From Dermatophagoides farinae (taxonomy: Eukaryota; Arthropoda; Arachnida; Sarcoptiformes; Pyroglyphidae), in assembly GCF_024713945.1 (NCBI RefSeq), contig NC_134684.1, positions 1,531,001 through 1,595,000 of the forward strand: DNA of 64,000 nucleotides. Direction: 5' to 3'. Below are positions 1-10,528 of the stretch, piece by piece. Position numbers and translations under genes: made by a program. The notes below the pieces were generated by a model. That model saw nothing but the letters and a program-made list of their open reading frames with translations. It did no database searches and was not told the DNA's origin. Position 1 is the stretch's first letter, and the number at the start of each line of letters is the position of its first letter.

Positions 1-546
1 ATTGGTCAAATTAGTTGGTTGCATCAACGTTGAATCGGCATTTTTGTTATCGATTTTTTTCAACTCTGCATCCACCATTTCGATCTGCTGATTATCACCA
101 AACAGTAAAGTTTCATTTTCATTTTGATCTGTGGTAAGATTTTGTTCATTCAATGTGCATACATTATGATTTTTAATAACCAATATTTGTGGACGAAAAT
201 CTAGACGAAAATTTTTCATCATTTCTTCAAGATTTCCATCACATTGATTCAATAATTGAATGAAATGTTCAAAATTCAATCCGGTATCATCTATTTTAAT
301 GCCAAAACTATTGTTGATGTGTTGTCGAATAAATTCCTGAAAATCATTGAATAATTTTGAATAGTTTGTATCCGAACAGATTTCATAGAAAATTTCTTCA
401 TCACCACTATCTGCTTTTTTTGTTGTTTGTTCTAATCTCTTGCCATCTTTTTTTGAACGATGATAATCTGCCACAATTTTCTCTTCGAATTTATTCTTCA
501 TTTTTTTCACTTGATTACGTATTGGTTTCGAATTTTTTGGCTTCAT
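1..546 (-). CDS. Unrecognised protein, N-terminal part, runs off the left edge
   Basis: An uninterrupted reading frame of 182 codons starts at an ATG at 546-544 and is still open at base 1, so the gene continues to the left of the window. The N-terminus is basic (MKPKNSKPIRNQVKKMKNKF), followed by mixed charged, non-repetitive sequence with normal codon content and no signal peptide or membrane segment. I see no domain I can name. The stretch around residues 60-120 (NYSKLFNDFQEFIRQHI, then FEHFIQLLNQC) looks helical and globular. It lies head-to-head with TIMM29, with 251 bp between the two start codons. I am confident it is coding because there is no stop over 546 bases in AT-rich DNA. Its function is unknown. 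Confidence 0.7.
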   Translation of the reverse strand, partial: MKPKNSKPIRNQVKKMKNKFEEKIVADYHRSKKDGKRLEQTTKKADSGDEEIFYEICSDTNYSKLFNDFQEFIRQHINNSFGIKIDDTGLNFEHFIQLLNQCDGNLEEMMKNFRLDFRPQILVIKNHNVCTLNEQNLTTDQNENETLLFGDNQQIEMVDAELKKIDNKNADSTLMQPTNLTN

Positions 547-797
547 ATTTTTTTTTCAACAAAATTCCTATAAACAAACAAAAATTAAACTAAACTAAAC
601 AAAGTTTTCGATCGAAGTCTAAATATATCTTGGCTATTTGATCATATATAATTTGATTAATTTGGCTGCAATTGTTGGCCGGGAAAAAAATTCGAAAATT
701 TTAATTACGTACATTCTGAATGAACAACTGAACATGCTGAATTCCAGCTGGAATATTCGAATTCAAAATATTGATTGAATTTTTTTTTTTTTACAAA
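547..797. promoter_or_regulatory. Shared divergent promoter region (left-edge gene / TIMM29)
   Basis: The 251 bp between two divergent start codons must hold both 5' UTRs and core promoters. It is AT-rich and ends in a T-run just before the TIMM29 ATG. No clear TATA box is placed for either gene. The call rests on gene arrangement only. Confidence 0.4.
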
Positions 798-1409
798 ATG
801 TCAATAATGTTACGGATAACTAATTTTACATCGAAAATGTCATTGATTACGAAACGATATCGTAATTTTACATTACTGCCTGAACGTTTAAAAGGTGGAA
901 TAATTGAAAATTCTATCAATTATTTACGTAACGTTGGTAATGATTATAAAAATGTTTATTTGGAAACCATTCAAGATATTCGTAAACGTCCACTAAAAGC
1001 TTCAATTATTGGTGCAATTTTAATATCCGGTGGTTATTGTATCCAACATAATCCTTCATTTGATGATTTTCAAACGCAATTAATCGATTCAAATAATCGT
1101 CTTTCACGTGTTCCACAATCGATACGTAATCAAACATCTTGTCAATATGTTCATCGTTTGTTTCGTATGAATGATAAACAATTATTACGACATCAATCAT
1201 TCGGTTTATTCTCAATCATTTATATTTCCAATCATTCATCCGGAAATTCTTTATTTCAATATCAATGTAAATATTTGAAACCAGAATGGCGTACCACCCT
1301 TTCTCAACGAATTATTGATATAGGTTTCATTGATCGATTTCATTTTCTGTATCATAAAATGAACGATTATGATGTTAATCATAAAGAATTTGATAAATTA
1401 ATTGAATAA
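798..1409 (+). CDS. TIMM29: Mitochondrial import inner membrane translocase subunit Tim29
   Basis: Encodes 203 aa in one exon. Tim29 is a metazoan subunit of the TIM22 carrier translocase of the mitochondrial inner membrane. The C-terminal half follows the Tim29 family pattern closely: RNQ..CQYVHRLFRMND, then QSFGLFSIIYISNH, YQCKYLKPEWRT and RIIDIGFIDRFHFLYHKMNDYDVN. The N-terminus is basic (LITKRYRNFTLLPERLKGG), and one short hydrophobic segment (SIIGAILISGGYCI, about residues 74-87) fits the single inner-membrane helix. The start is the ATG at 798; an upstream in-frame TTG at 771 precedes a T-run and is not a plausible start. The protein is shorter than human Tim29 because the C-terminal tail is missing. 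An AATAAA overlaps the stop codon. It converges on the LRR-like gene. Confidence 0.88.
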   Translation: MSIMLRITNFTSKMSLITKRYRNFTLLPERLKGGIIENSINYLRNVGNDYKNVYLETIQDIRKRPLKASIIGAILISGGYCIQHNPSFDDFQTQLIDSNNRLSRVPQSIRNQTSCQYVHRLFRMNDKQLLRHQSFGLFSIIYISNHSSGNSLFQYQCKYLKPEWRTTLSQRIIDIGFIDRFHFLYHKMNDYDVNHKEFDKLIE

Positions 1410-1477
1410 AAAATTTATTGTATTAAATATTTTTAAATAATTATCATGATTCACATATATTTTATTTTATTGAAAGT

Positions 1478-1918
1478 TTATTCATCAATGTTAACATTGG
1501 GCATATTTTCAATAAATAAATTGTTCAATAATGTTCGATTAGAGCCCAAACGAATTTCACGTAGATATCGATTTGATTTGAAATGGAAATCAGTCATTGG
1601 AAAATAATCAACCATATTTCGAATGTTGAATTCGGTGAGCCGTGTGTTGGTTATTTCAATCTGATTGAAACGATTGAATAAACGTTTTAGGTTTGGTAAT
1701 CTTTTCACATGATGTTTGAATCGTTTAAGTGATCTATCTGAAACGAAAAAACCGGAACAAGTCAATCGATTTGGTTGTTGTGATCGACAATCACAAGGCC
1801 ATAACATCATTTTGATGAGCAAAGTATCACAAAGATCAACATGTCGACAATCGATTGATTCTATAAGAAAAATAGAACCAAAACAAAAGAAAAAAGTAAT
1901 CAATTTTAGTGTCGACAT
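1478..1918 (-). CDS. Short secreted leucine-rich-repeat-like protein
   Basis: Encodes 146 aa from the ATG at 1918. The N-terminus is a clear signal peptide (LKLITFFFCFGSIFLIESIDC). A Cys-rich LRRNT-like cap follows (CRHVDLCDTLL, then WPCDCRSQ...LTCSG). Degenerate leucine-rich repeats come next (LPNLKRLFNRFNQIEI, TRLTEFNIRNMV, NRYLREIRLGSNRTLL). The protein ends in the middle of the repeat region without a C-terminal cap or transmembrane helix. Two AATAAA motifs lie just past the stop, so the end looks genuine. This is much shorter than typical extracellular LRR proteins. It may be a small secreted binding protein or a truncated duplicate. The LRR call rests on residue pattern only. Confidence 0.6.
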   Translation of the reverse strand: MSTLKLITFFFCFGSIFLIESIDCRHVDLCDTLLIKMMLWPCDCRSQQPNRLTCSGFFVSDRSLKRFKHHVKRLPNLKRLFNRFNQIEITNTRLTEFNIRNMVDYFPMTDFHFKSNRYLREIRLGSNRTLLNNLFIENMPNVNIDE

Positions 1919-2237
1919 TATTGCGTTTGTTCGTGTGTGTATTGTTGTTTGACCAACACTAAACCTTAGTAATAATTTTGTACTTTTTTTTTGGATGATT
2001 TGAACACAATCACTAAATTAACATTTCGATAATGTATCCGTAATGTATCGACATTGACTTTGATAATGTGATTATTATATATGTGACACTTGAAATCCAT
2101 GTGATTGTGACATAATGAGAATAGATAAATTGATTACCTTATTTAGATTAGATTTTTTGATTAAAATTGACCTAATGGTACATTATTATTATATTAATAA
2201 ATTGAAACGTTTTCCACATTATCAATCTATAGATCGA

Positions 2238-2292
2238 TAGAGGGCGTTCAAATAAATTTTTCATTCAAATTCATTAAATGGGCGCCATCTAT
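2238..2292. promoter_or_regulatory. Candidate CTCF-like motif pair
   Basis: TAGAGGGCG at 2238-2246 and GGCGCCATCTA at 2281-2291, whose reverse complement is TAGATGGCGCC, lie 35 bp apart between two genes. Both resemble the AG(A/G)(G/T)GGCGC core bound by CTCF in animals. Similar motifs recur at other gene boundaries in this window. This is a motif call by eye. Confidence 0.3.
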
Positions 2293-2573
2293 GGACCAAT
2301 TACGGTCAGTGTGTGTGTGTGTATGTGCGTCTGAGGTTCATTTCATATAATAAAACCTCATCTATACATTGCCATACAAAAACATGCATTATGAATGTGA
2401 CTCAGCATGTCATTGTCAACCACCAATCACCACTACCACACATACTACAAAAGAGAAAATTACCCAAAAAAAAAAAAATTTTTTAGACTAAAAAAAAAGA
2501 ATCCCGGTTTTTTACTTGAATAGAATATTGCCACTACTATAGTATCAAACACATGTGAATATATTATTTTATG

Positions 2574-2599
2574 CTACTACTACTACTACTACTACTACT
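2574..2599. repeat. (ACT)n microsatellite
   Basis: A trinucleotide run in the intergenic region upstream of Vig. It creates spurious Thr-rich ORFs. Confidence 0.85.
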
Positions 2600-3310
2600 G
2601 AAGTAAAAAAAAACCATCGCAATAGTAGTGGCAATAGTAATGGTAATCTATCTTTGAGTTTTATTGTTTTTTTTTTTTTTGACGATATTTCTGGCTCAAT
2701 CTATCTATTTTCTATCTGTATATATCAAATGCATCGGTAGCAGCAACAGCAGCAGCAACAGTAGTAGCAGTAGTAACATCGAAAAAAAAAATCCAGCATT
2801 GCTTCAAAACCAAACACTTTCGATTTGTACGTATTATAATACCACACCACATTGTGTGTATGTATGAAAGAGAGATGTATGTGGTTTTTTAGATTTTTGG
2901 TTCGATAATAAATACATATAATACATTATTATTACATGTATATGGTTGCTGCGATTGTGTGTGTGTGTTTTTTTTTGTATGTGCGTGAATTTTCTGATCC
3001 AATTTTTCTCTCATTATTGAATGCAAAAAGAAAAATTAAAATCACATTTTTTTTAATTTTTTTTCATGTGTATAAATAATAATAATATATATTATTATTA
3101 TCTCATCTAATGTATAATTGAATTCATGTTCCATCATCAATAATAATATTTTGACAAGTTTTTTTTTTTGTTAGAATTCATCAGAAAAAAAACAAATCAT
3201 TTTAACACACCAATTTCCGTATTAAACGCTTGTGTGTGTGTGTGTATGTTGTATGTGTAATCTGCTGATTTTTTTTTAGTTGAAAATACAAAAAAAAAAT
3301 TCAGCAGTAA

Positions 3311-5561
3311 ATGATGGAAGCTTCATACGGAATTGGTGTTCACAATCGTTATGCATTATTTCTTGAAGATGGCGAAGATGATTCTGTCGATCCATATTCG
3401 TTGATGAATGCTTCCGGTATTGGTGGTGGTGGTGGTGTGGCTATTGATCATCAAACTGGTGGCGATTCATTGAAAAAAGGTTCGACAACAACATCGGCAA
3501 CAGCTAAATTAAGTAGCAATCAAAAAGGCCATCAACAACAACAGCAGCAACAACAATCAATTAAATCATCTTCAGCTGCAAATGTCAACAATAAACAATC
3601 CTCTGGAACATTGACTGAATCGAAACAACAGAATGTCATGACCAATGTAAAATCTGATTCAGGTAAAATTGCCATTTATAATCATTGTGAATTTTGGATT
3701 ACAATTTACTTTATAGATTATAGATATCTAAATTTCTCCAAAACTTTTCATTTTTTTAAATGACTTAACAATTCGAATTATTCTTTTTATACTTTCTTAT
3801 TTTGTCAAATTCATTATTTATTAATCGATTCCTATTCAAAGATCATATACATCAATATATAATTAGACACTCATACACAAAACAGCATGCTTCCTTTTGT
3901 GTGTTTGTGTGAGCGTGATTATAACGTACGAGCACGCCATAGCTATGGTGTGTGTATATTTTTGTGTGCAAAGTGAATGGATAGAGAAGAGAGTGCAGGC
4001 TAAGAGTTTCATGTCTGTCTGTCTGTTTCCTCTAAGCTTACTTTTGTTCATCATTCGTTGATAGTGTGTTGCAATGAACTAATTGGCAGACTACAGCAGC
4101 AGCCATCAACGTTGCACGCTACAATTGTGTGTATCTCATCAAAGCGTGCACATTTTTTTTTGTGTTTGATTTAAATCTTTTGTCATATTTACCGCGCTAG
4201 TTTCAAATTTTAATCGAATATTTTTAATTATTTTTTATTCATTTATTTATTTATATAAGGTCGTCCCAATCGTAATCGTCAACAAGGTCAACGTAGTGGT
4301 GGTGCTGTTGGTAACAATCGTGAAAATCAAGAAAACCGAAACCAACGATCTCCACGAAACTTTGAATCAAAAGAAGAGGGTGGTGATTACAAATTATCTA
4401 AAGAATTGAGGTATGACATCTGTTGATTTTTATTATTATTTATCCTAATAAAATTCATAATTATGATTCTGGATTTTTAATTCAAGAAACGATAAAGACA
4501 ATCGTCGATTACCACGTGGTGGTGGTTCTCGTGGTGGTGGCCGTGGTGGTGGCAGCAGATTTGGTAAACGAGAATTTAATCGTCATTCTGGATCAGATCG
4601 ATCTGGTGTCAAATCTATTGATAAACGCGAAGGTGGTGGTTCCCATAATTGGGGTAAAATCGATGATTTTTCTGAACAACCATTGGAAAATGAAGAAATG
4701 GTCAATGGCGAAAAATCGACTGAAAATGAAAAGCCAGCAGCTGAAGATGGCCAAAATGCTGAGGAAACTAGTGGTGGTGAAGGAGGTGAACAATCGGCTG
4801 GAGAAGCTGAACCGAAAAATGACGAACCTCAATTCAAAACATTGGATGAATATAAACGAGAAATGGAAGAGAAACGAATGCATACACAATTCAATATTAG
4901 AAAACCAGGTGAAGGAGAAGATAAATCAAAATGGAAAAAAACCTACGTACTTAAGAAAAAACCAGTAGCCGAAGAAGAGGAAGTTGAATATGAAGAAATC
5001 GAAGTGGTGAGTATTTGGATTTTTATATTGATTGATTAATTTTCGGAATCCGCCAATTAAGCCGGCCGAATTCTGTGCATTAGCCTACCCCAAAGTCTTT
5101 GGTGGTCTTACGGCGGATAAAGTAGTCATTTCGAGTAGAACAATGGGAATTTTGTTGCGAGAATTTTGTTTATCATTTCCGAATCAATTTTATTTGTTCA
5201 CTCACAATTTTTGTTGTTTCTCTCTTAGGAAGAGGACACCAACAAACGTCGTAACCGTCAAGTGCTTGATATAGAAGTAAACTTCCGACCAGCTGAAGGT
5301 GGACGAGAAGTTATTGGACGTCGTGGAGGACGAGGTGGTGGTGCTTCTCGTGGTGGTGGTGGTGGTGGTGGACCACGTGAAGGTGGCGAAAGACGACGTA
5401 ATCAAGATGGTGAACGTTCAGGTGGTGGTGGTGGCCGTGGTGGGGGATCAGGTCGAGGAATTGGTTCTGGAAGAGGTGGTAATCGAGGCCGTGACCGTAA
5501 TCGCTTTCAACCTGCCCCCAAATTTGATGATTTTAACGATTTTCCATCGTTAACTTCGTAA
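3311..5561 (+). CDS. vig: SERBP1/Vig-type plasminogen activator inhibitor mRNA-binding protein
   Basis: Coding exons are 3311-3662, 4260-4410, 4487-5006 and 5229-5561, all with GT..AG ends and consistent phase, giving 451 aa. Members of this HABP4/SERBP1 family bind RNA and ribosomes. The first residues (SYGIGVHNRYALFLEDGEDD) are the family's conserved N-terminal block. They are followed by Gln/Gly-rich linker, RGG-like Arg-Gly stretches (about residues 175-200), an acidic Glu-rich middle, and the conserved block around KTLDEYKREMEEKR and FNIRKPGEGEDKSKWKK. A long C-terminal RGG/GGRG region ends in FNDFPSLTS, as in the family. AATAAA lies at 5695-5700. It converges on KIF17. The Drosophila symbol is applied by resemblance. 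Confidence 0.9.
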
Positions 5562-6640
5562 ATCATCGATGCCAAGCAGATGAATATAAGCTCCTCAATC
5601 ATTCAATCAATCAAATAATGCAAATCCAAAAAAAAAAAAAAAAAAAATTTATTGATGATTGAAGACGCAACCATCCGAAAACCATCACCACCCAAATAAA
5701 ACAACAACAACAACATTTTTGCTCTATTTTTTTCCACTACTGTATTTTGAAACATTATAATGTGTGTTTAAAGATATATGGGGGGAGAATTCGTTACTCT
5801 AACTCAACAAAAAAAAACAACAACAACAATGGAATCTCAAACCATTGGAATCTAAATTTAGTCCATGTTTTTCTTCAGCTCCAGTTATTACTATTATCTT
5901 CTTCTCTGCTATATACTGCAAATTTTGTCTTCGTTTTTTTTCTCATTCGTCTTTATTCTTTGGTAATTGAAATAACAAAAAAAAACAACAACAACAACAA
6001 AAATCAATCAGCAACTTGAAAATTCATCATCTTTTTATTATGCAAAAAAAAAAATTCTTGTTGCTCATCACAATACACAAACATCAACAACAACAACCAT
6101 AATTATGTAATACAAACATTGGTTTTTTTGTTCATTTTTTTTTTTCTTTTTTTTTGTCTTTATCTTCATCGTTTTTTTTTCTATTTTGTGTACCTTATAT
6201 GGTGGTTTTGAACAAAAAACGAATTAAAAAAAAAACGAGAAATAGATTCTTTATTGAGTGTTTTGAATACACTAACACCACATACACACAATGAAAATTT
6301 TCATTTAATTATAGGAAAAAAAAACAAGAAAAACGGACGACTAAAATTACTATCTCTCGCAACCTCCCCCCTCCCCCACAAAAAAACAAACAAACAGCAA
6401 CATGAATGAATGTCTATTCTATATCTCTCTCTTACACTTTTTTTTCTCTCGTATATAAAAATAATGAACGATTGAATTTTGATTATTATTATATGATTAT
6501 TATAAATATAAAATTTGAAATTGAAACAATGCACTTTTTCATTTTAGTATTTTTTTTTATTATTCTTCTTTAGAAAACATGAAATATATATGATTGGACA
6601 GTTTTTGGAACATTTTTTTGTTTTTTTTTTATCAATAGAA
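5562..6640. other. Convergent 3' flanks of Vig and KIF17
   Basis: The stretch contains the 3' UTRs of two convergent genes. It is rich in A-runs, CAA repeats and T-runs, with several possible AATAAA signals. No coding segment is supported. Confidence 0.6.
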
Positions 6641-9600
6641 TCAAGTTATACGTTTTAATGGTAAAAGTTTTCTTGGTGCTGTATCAGCACTCTGTGTGAA
6701 TGGATATTGATGATGATTATGATGTTGATGATGATGATTATGATGGCCATTCATTATTGATGATGATGAATGAGAATTATAATGATTTGGATAATGATTC
6801 ATAATGATTCCATGATTTGAATTCGGATTCAATTGATGTATATTATCATTATTATTGTTTGATAACATTGTCATTCGTGTTTGGAAACGTTCGTTAATTC
6901 TGTTGGACACTGAAGTTAGATAATTCAATTTGGTATCTAGACCATGAATAATGTTACCATTATTATTACCGCTATTGATGATTAAATGTGGATTCATATT
7001 ATTATTGTTCATCGTTGTTATTATTAGCTCATTATCTTGTTGTTGATCGTCCAATTCGGGTACACCTGTATATAGACATATTAGTTTTGATCAATATTCA
7101 TTGTCCAACGTTCGACATTAAACTCACTTAATTTTAATTTGTGCAATGTATTTAACAATTGTTGTCGTCGTTTCGGCATTAGATAATTCGTAACGATATC
7201 ATCGCTTTGTGAATTTTCTAATTTTCGTAACAATTTATCTTCATTATTATATCCACCATTCATGTCCGTACTATTGGAATGGCCATCGACTATATCGGAA
7301 TCGAATATCAGATTAGGTGAATCAGGTCGATATAACCGTGATGGAGTTATTTCTCGACGATTATCCGGACTTGATTGTTTACTTGTAGGTGTTGTTATCG
7401 TTGGTGGTTGCATTGACTGTTGTTGCTGCTGTGATGCTGGTGGTAAACGTATACGACCAAATGATACATTCGGTAGAATCCATTGTTGGATATTCTCATC
7501 CCATATGGCATCCTCTTTGATTTTCATTAAATTTGAATAATTACATTCACTTTTCAGCAATGGCTGAACTTTGTCCAATATCTGCGTTAATAATTTCATC
7601 TGTTCCTGCAATCTACGAATCGTTTCCAGATAATCTGTACGTTCAGATTCAAATTCTGATTGTAAATCTTCTACTTCTTGTTCCAATTGTTGTATACGAC
7701 GTTTAGCTTTTTTCATCAACATTGATTTTGCTCGCAATTCTTCAGTGATATCACCATAAGCTTTGAGCAACACTTTATCGTCATCATTAAGTTGAGCTAA
7801 TGCTTCAGATATGGCATTCATTTTTGCTTCGGCAATTTTTTTCTTTCGTGCACGTTTCTCTTTCAATTCAGCATCGTTAGCTTTTTCACCACCAACCATT
7901 TGATTTTCAATTGCTTGTAATTTTTTCATTGCACGTAATACAGATTCTTTTTGTTCATTCAATTCATCCGTATTATTATTGGTTGTTGATTTATCATGTT
8001 CATATCGAGATTTTAATTTATCGATATCTTGTTTAAGTTTTTCTTTATTCTTCACTTCTTCTTCATATTTATTTAGCAGATCTTTCATTTTATTATCATA
8101 TGCTTGACGAATTTCTTCGATAACAATATCATTCTGTGGCTGTGTTTGCAACTGTTGACTGTTATTATCTGTTAGTTAATAGAATGAAATGAAAGTAAAA
8201 TTAATAAATTCTTGACAAGAATATACAAACCTGACAATCCGGCAGGTGATGATGATGATGATAATGATGATGTCTGTTGTTCAAGCATTTTTTTCAACCA
8301 TAATATCTCTTCCTGATATTCACGTAATTTGGCATCTTTTGGATCTTCATTTATTCGTGGTTTATTTTGAATATTTTTTGCACGATTTGCATAACGCAAT
8401 GTGCTTAATGTTTCGTCATAATTATTATCCGCTGGTGATATACATGCAACCATCAATGTTTTAGTATTACCACCAAGACTATCTTGTAGTAATCGTGTTA
8501 ATTTTGAATCTCTAAACGGTATATGTTTAGCTTTGCCATCGACTAATGCCGATATTACATTGCCCAATGCTGATAATGATAGATTGATTTTTGTTGCTTC
8601 TTTCAACCGATCACCAGCTGCACCGGTTTTTGATTGTCTTTCACTACCAGCTAAATCGACTAGATTTAATTTACCAAATTTAACATCACTAGATTCAAGA
8701 TCAATGGTTTGCATTCGTTCAATGTAAATTGTAAATATTGAATGACTACGGCTAGAATCGGCATTCATTAATGTAGCACCAACTGAACGATTTTTCCAAC
8801 CAGTTTCCATAATCATTTCACATGCACGTACATCATTCACTATATGCATAGAAAGATTACCAACATATACGCCTGTTTCCGGATGTTCTTTTAGTTCCAA
8901 TTTCTTTTTGATATCCGTTCCCAATAAATCTCTAATTTCTTCATTATAGATCTCTAAATAGGAAGCTTGTACCAGGAATTTAGAATTTTCAGCCGTTGAT
9001 ATTGCCTCAAATATATGTTCGAATGATCTACATACACACACAAACATAATAATAATAATAATAATAATATTTAAATTAGTATCAAGCCAATTGGAATTTT
9101 TTGTCCCAGAAACAGACAAACCTTGGTATAATCCCACGGTGAGCAGAATCGGAAGTGCCCTGCATTGTAAATGATTTACCACAGCCAGTTTGGCCATATG
9201 CAAATACTGTTCCATTGTAACCCTCAGTGACGCTCTATGACAACCAAAAAAAAAAGAAAAAAAAATATTAAAAAAATTTAGTCAGGTTTAATTCCGATAG
9301 TAAAATCAGGTCAAAGTTCAATTAGATTGATTGATTGATTGATTGGATACAAAATTGATCGATCATCTAATAAAATTGATTCGATTCGTTTATTTTTTAT
9401 TTTTTTTTTTTTTTTTGTTCACTAATACAAAACAAAAATATATGTCAACCAACCTCAACAATAGGAAAGACAATTTCATTATAGATTTGTTCAGTAGTAG
9501 AATCAGTGTAATAGGCTCCATCGAATGTAAATGTTTTTGGTGGTGCCGATCGATCATCCGGATTGATCAATGAACATTGGCCACACGATGAATCGATGTT

Positions 9601-10528
9601 GACAATCACCTATAAATATAAATGATGATGATATGGTATCGGTTGGTTAGTGACAAATAATAACAATTATTTTTATTATTGAAACTGATGATCGAATTTA
9701 TATTTCCAAGAATTTATATACCGTCACACAGGAGACATAAACAAAGAAGAAACTATTGCAATCTTAAAGACTTTATTATTATTATATTTTTTTCATCATG
9801 AAAATTGCACTCTTCAATTAATAGATTGCAATTTGCAGCTGTTTTTGTTGTTGTTGTTGTTGTGACATAATTAACACACACACACACAAACAAAATGAAT
9901 TTCATTTGCTTATACCCCATGGTAAGAGCATTTTAATTGAAATAGATAAAAACAAAAGAAAAAGAATCGAATGATCGAATCGATCCAGAAAAAAAAACTC
10001 AAAGTTCTTTTTGTCTTTTTCTTAGATTCTGTCATTGCGTGACCAAAGTGATGGCAGAATTTTTTTTTGTGTATGGTTGTTCGAAATGAAAAAAAAAAGT
10101 TTCCAATTCGAAATAATTCAAGTTTTCAAGTATTAATGATCATATTACTATCAAGAATCATCATCATTGACGTATTCTGTAATTTTTGCTCGAGTAAAAA
10201 CTAAAAAAAAAAATCAATCACTGTATAATTGAGAAAATGGGAAAAGACAACAACAATCTTGAAAAGTTTTGAAAAAAAAAAATTTGTTTTGACCTCTTTT
10301 CTTGGTGATTCTGAAAAATAAAATGCTTAGAAATCTAGATCATGGCCATGTGTCCACACACTTTTACGATTCTAGGACATGAACTTGAATTTTTTTTCTT
10401 ACAAAAAAAATTTTAAATTGAACGCATTACTACTACTAAATTCATTTTCTTACCTGACATTTCAATTCTTTTTCACGTTGATTTAATGGACGACATCTTG
10501 TTATAACTTTGACGGTTTCTGAAGTCAT
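6641..10528 (-). CDS. KIF17: Homodimeric kinesin-2 motor (KIF17/OSM-3 type)
   Basis: Coding exons in transcript order are 10528-10454, 9609-9454, 9234-9122, 9027-8231, 8168-7128 and 7065-6641. All junctions keep frame, giving 868 aa. It is a plus-end microtubule motor for intraflagellar and dendritic transport. The start [18 protein letters not shown] matches the KIF17 N-terminus. Visible motor motifs are the P-loop GQTGCGKS (residues 91-98), switch [10 protein letters not shown] and switch II DLAGSE. The neck follows [21 protein letters not shown]17/OSM-3 rather than KIF3A/B is shown by [14 protein letters not shown] and [13 protein letters not shown] coiled coil spans roughly residues 385-590. 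The tail is Gln/Asn/His-rich and of low complexity. If the last intron is retained, the protein ends at 7081 (742 aa). Neuronal and ciliary roles are known for the family. Confidence 0.92.
9610..10453 (-). other. KIF17 intron 1
   Basis: An 844 bp intron between the exon encoding the first 25 residues and the second exon. It is far longer than the gene's other introns (62-219 bp) and the likely place for promoter-proximal regulatory sequence. It contains TTG and CA repeats and A-runs. No coding segment is seen. Confidence 0.6.

Larger units (their letters stand above)
1919..3310. other. Intergenic: LRR gene 5' flank and Vig promoter/5' UTR
   Basis: About 1.4 kb with no credible coding region. 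It holds an ACT repeat (2574-2599), several GT tracts, poly-A/T runs, and two CTCF-like GGCG motifs near 2240 and 2285. The last few hundred bases must contain the Vig promoter and 5' UTR. Confidence 0.6.

Noticed and set aside
771-797. Longer TIMM29 starting at 771
   Set aside because: The codon is TTG and the next residues come from a T-run just upstream of a good ATG at 798.
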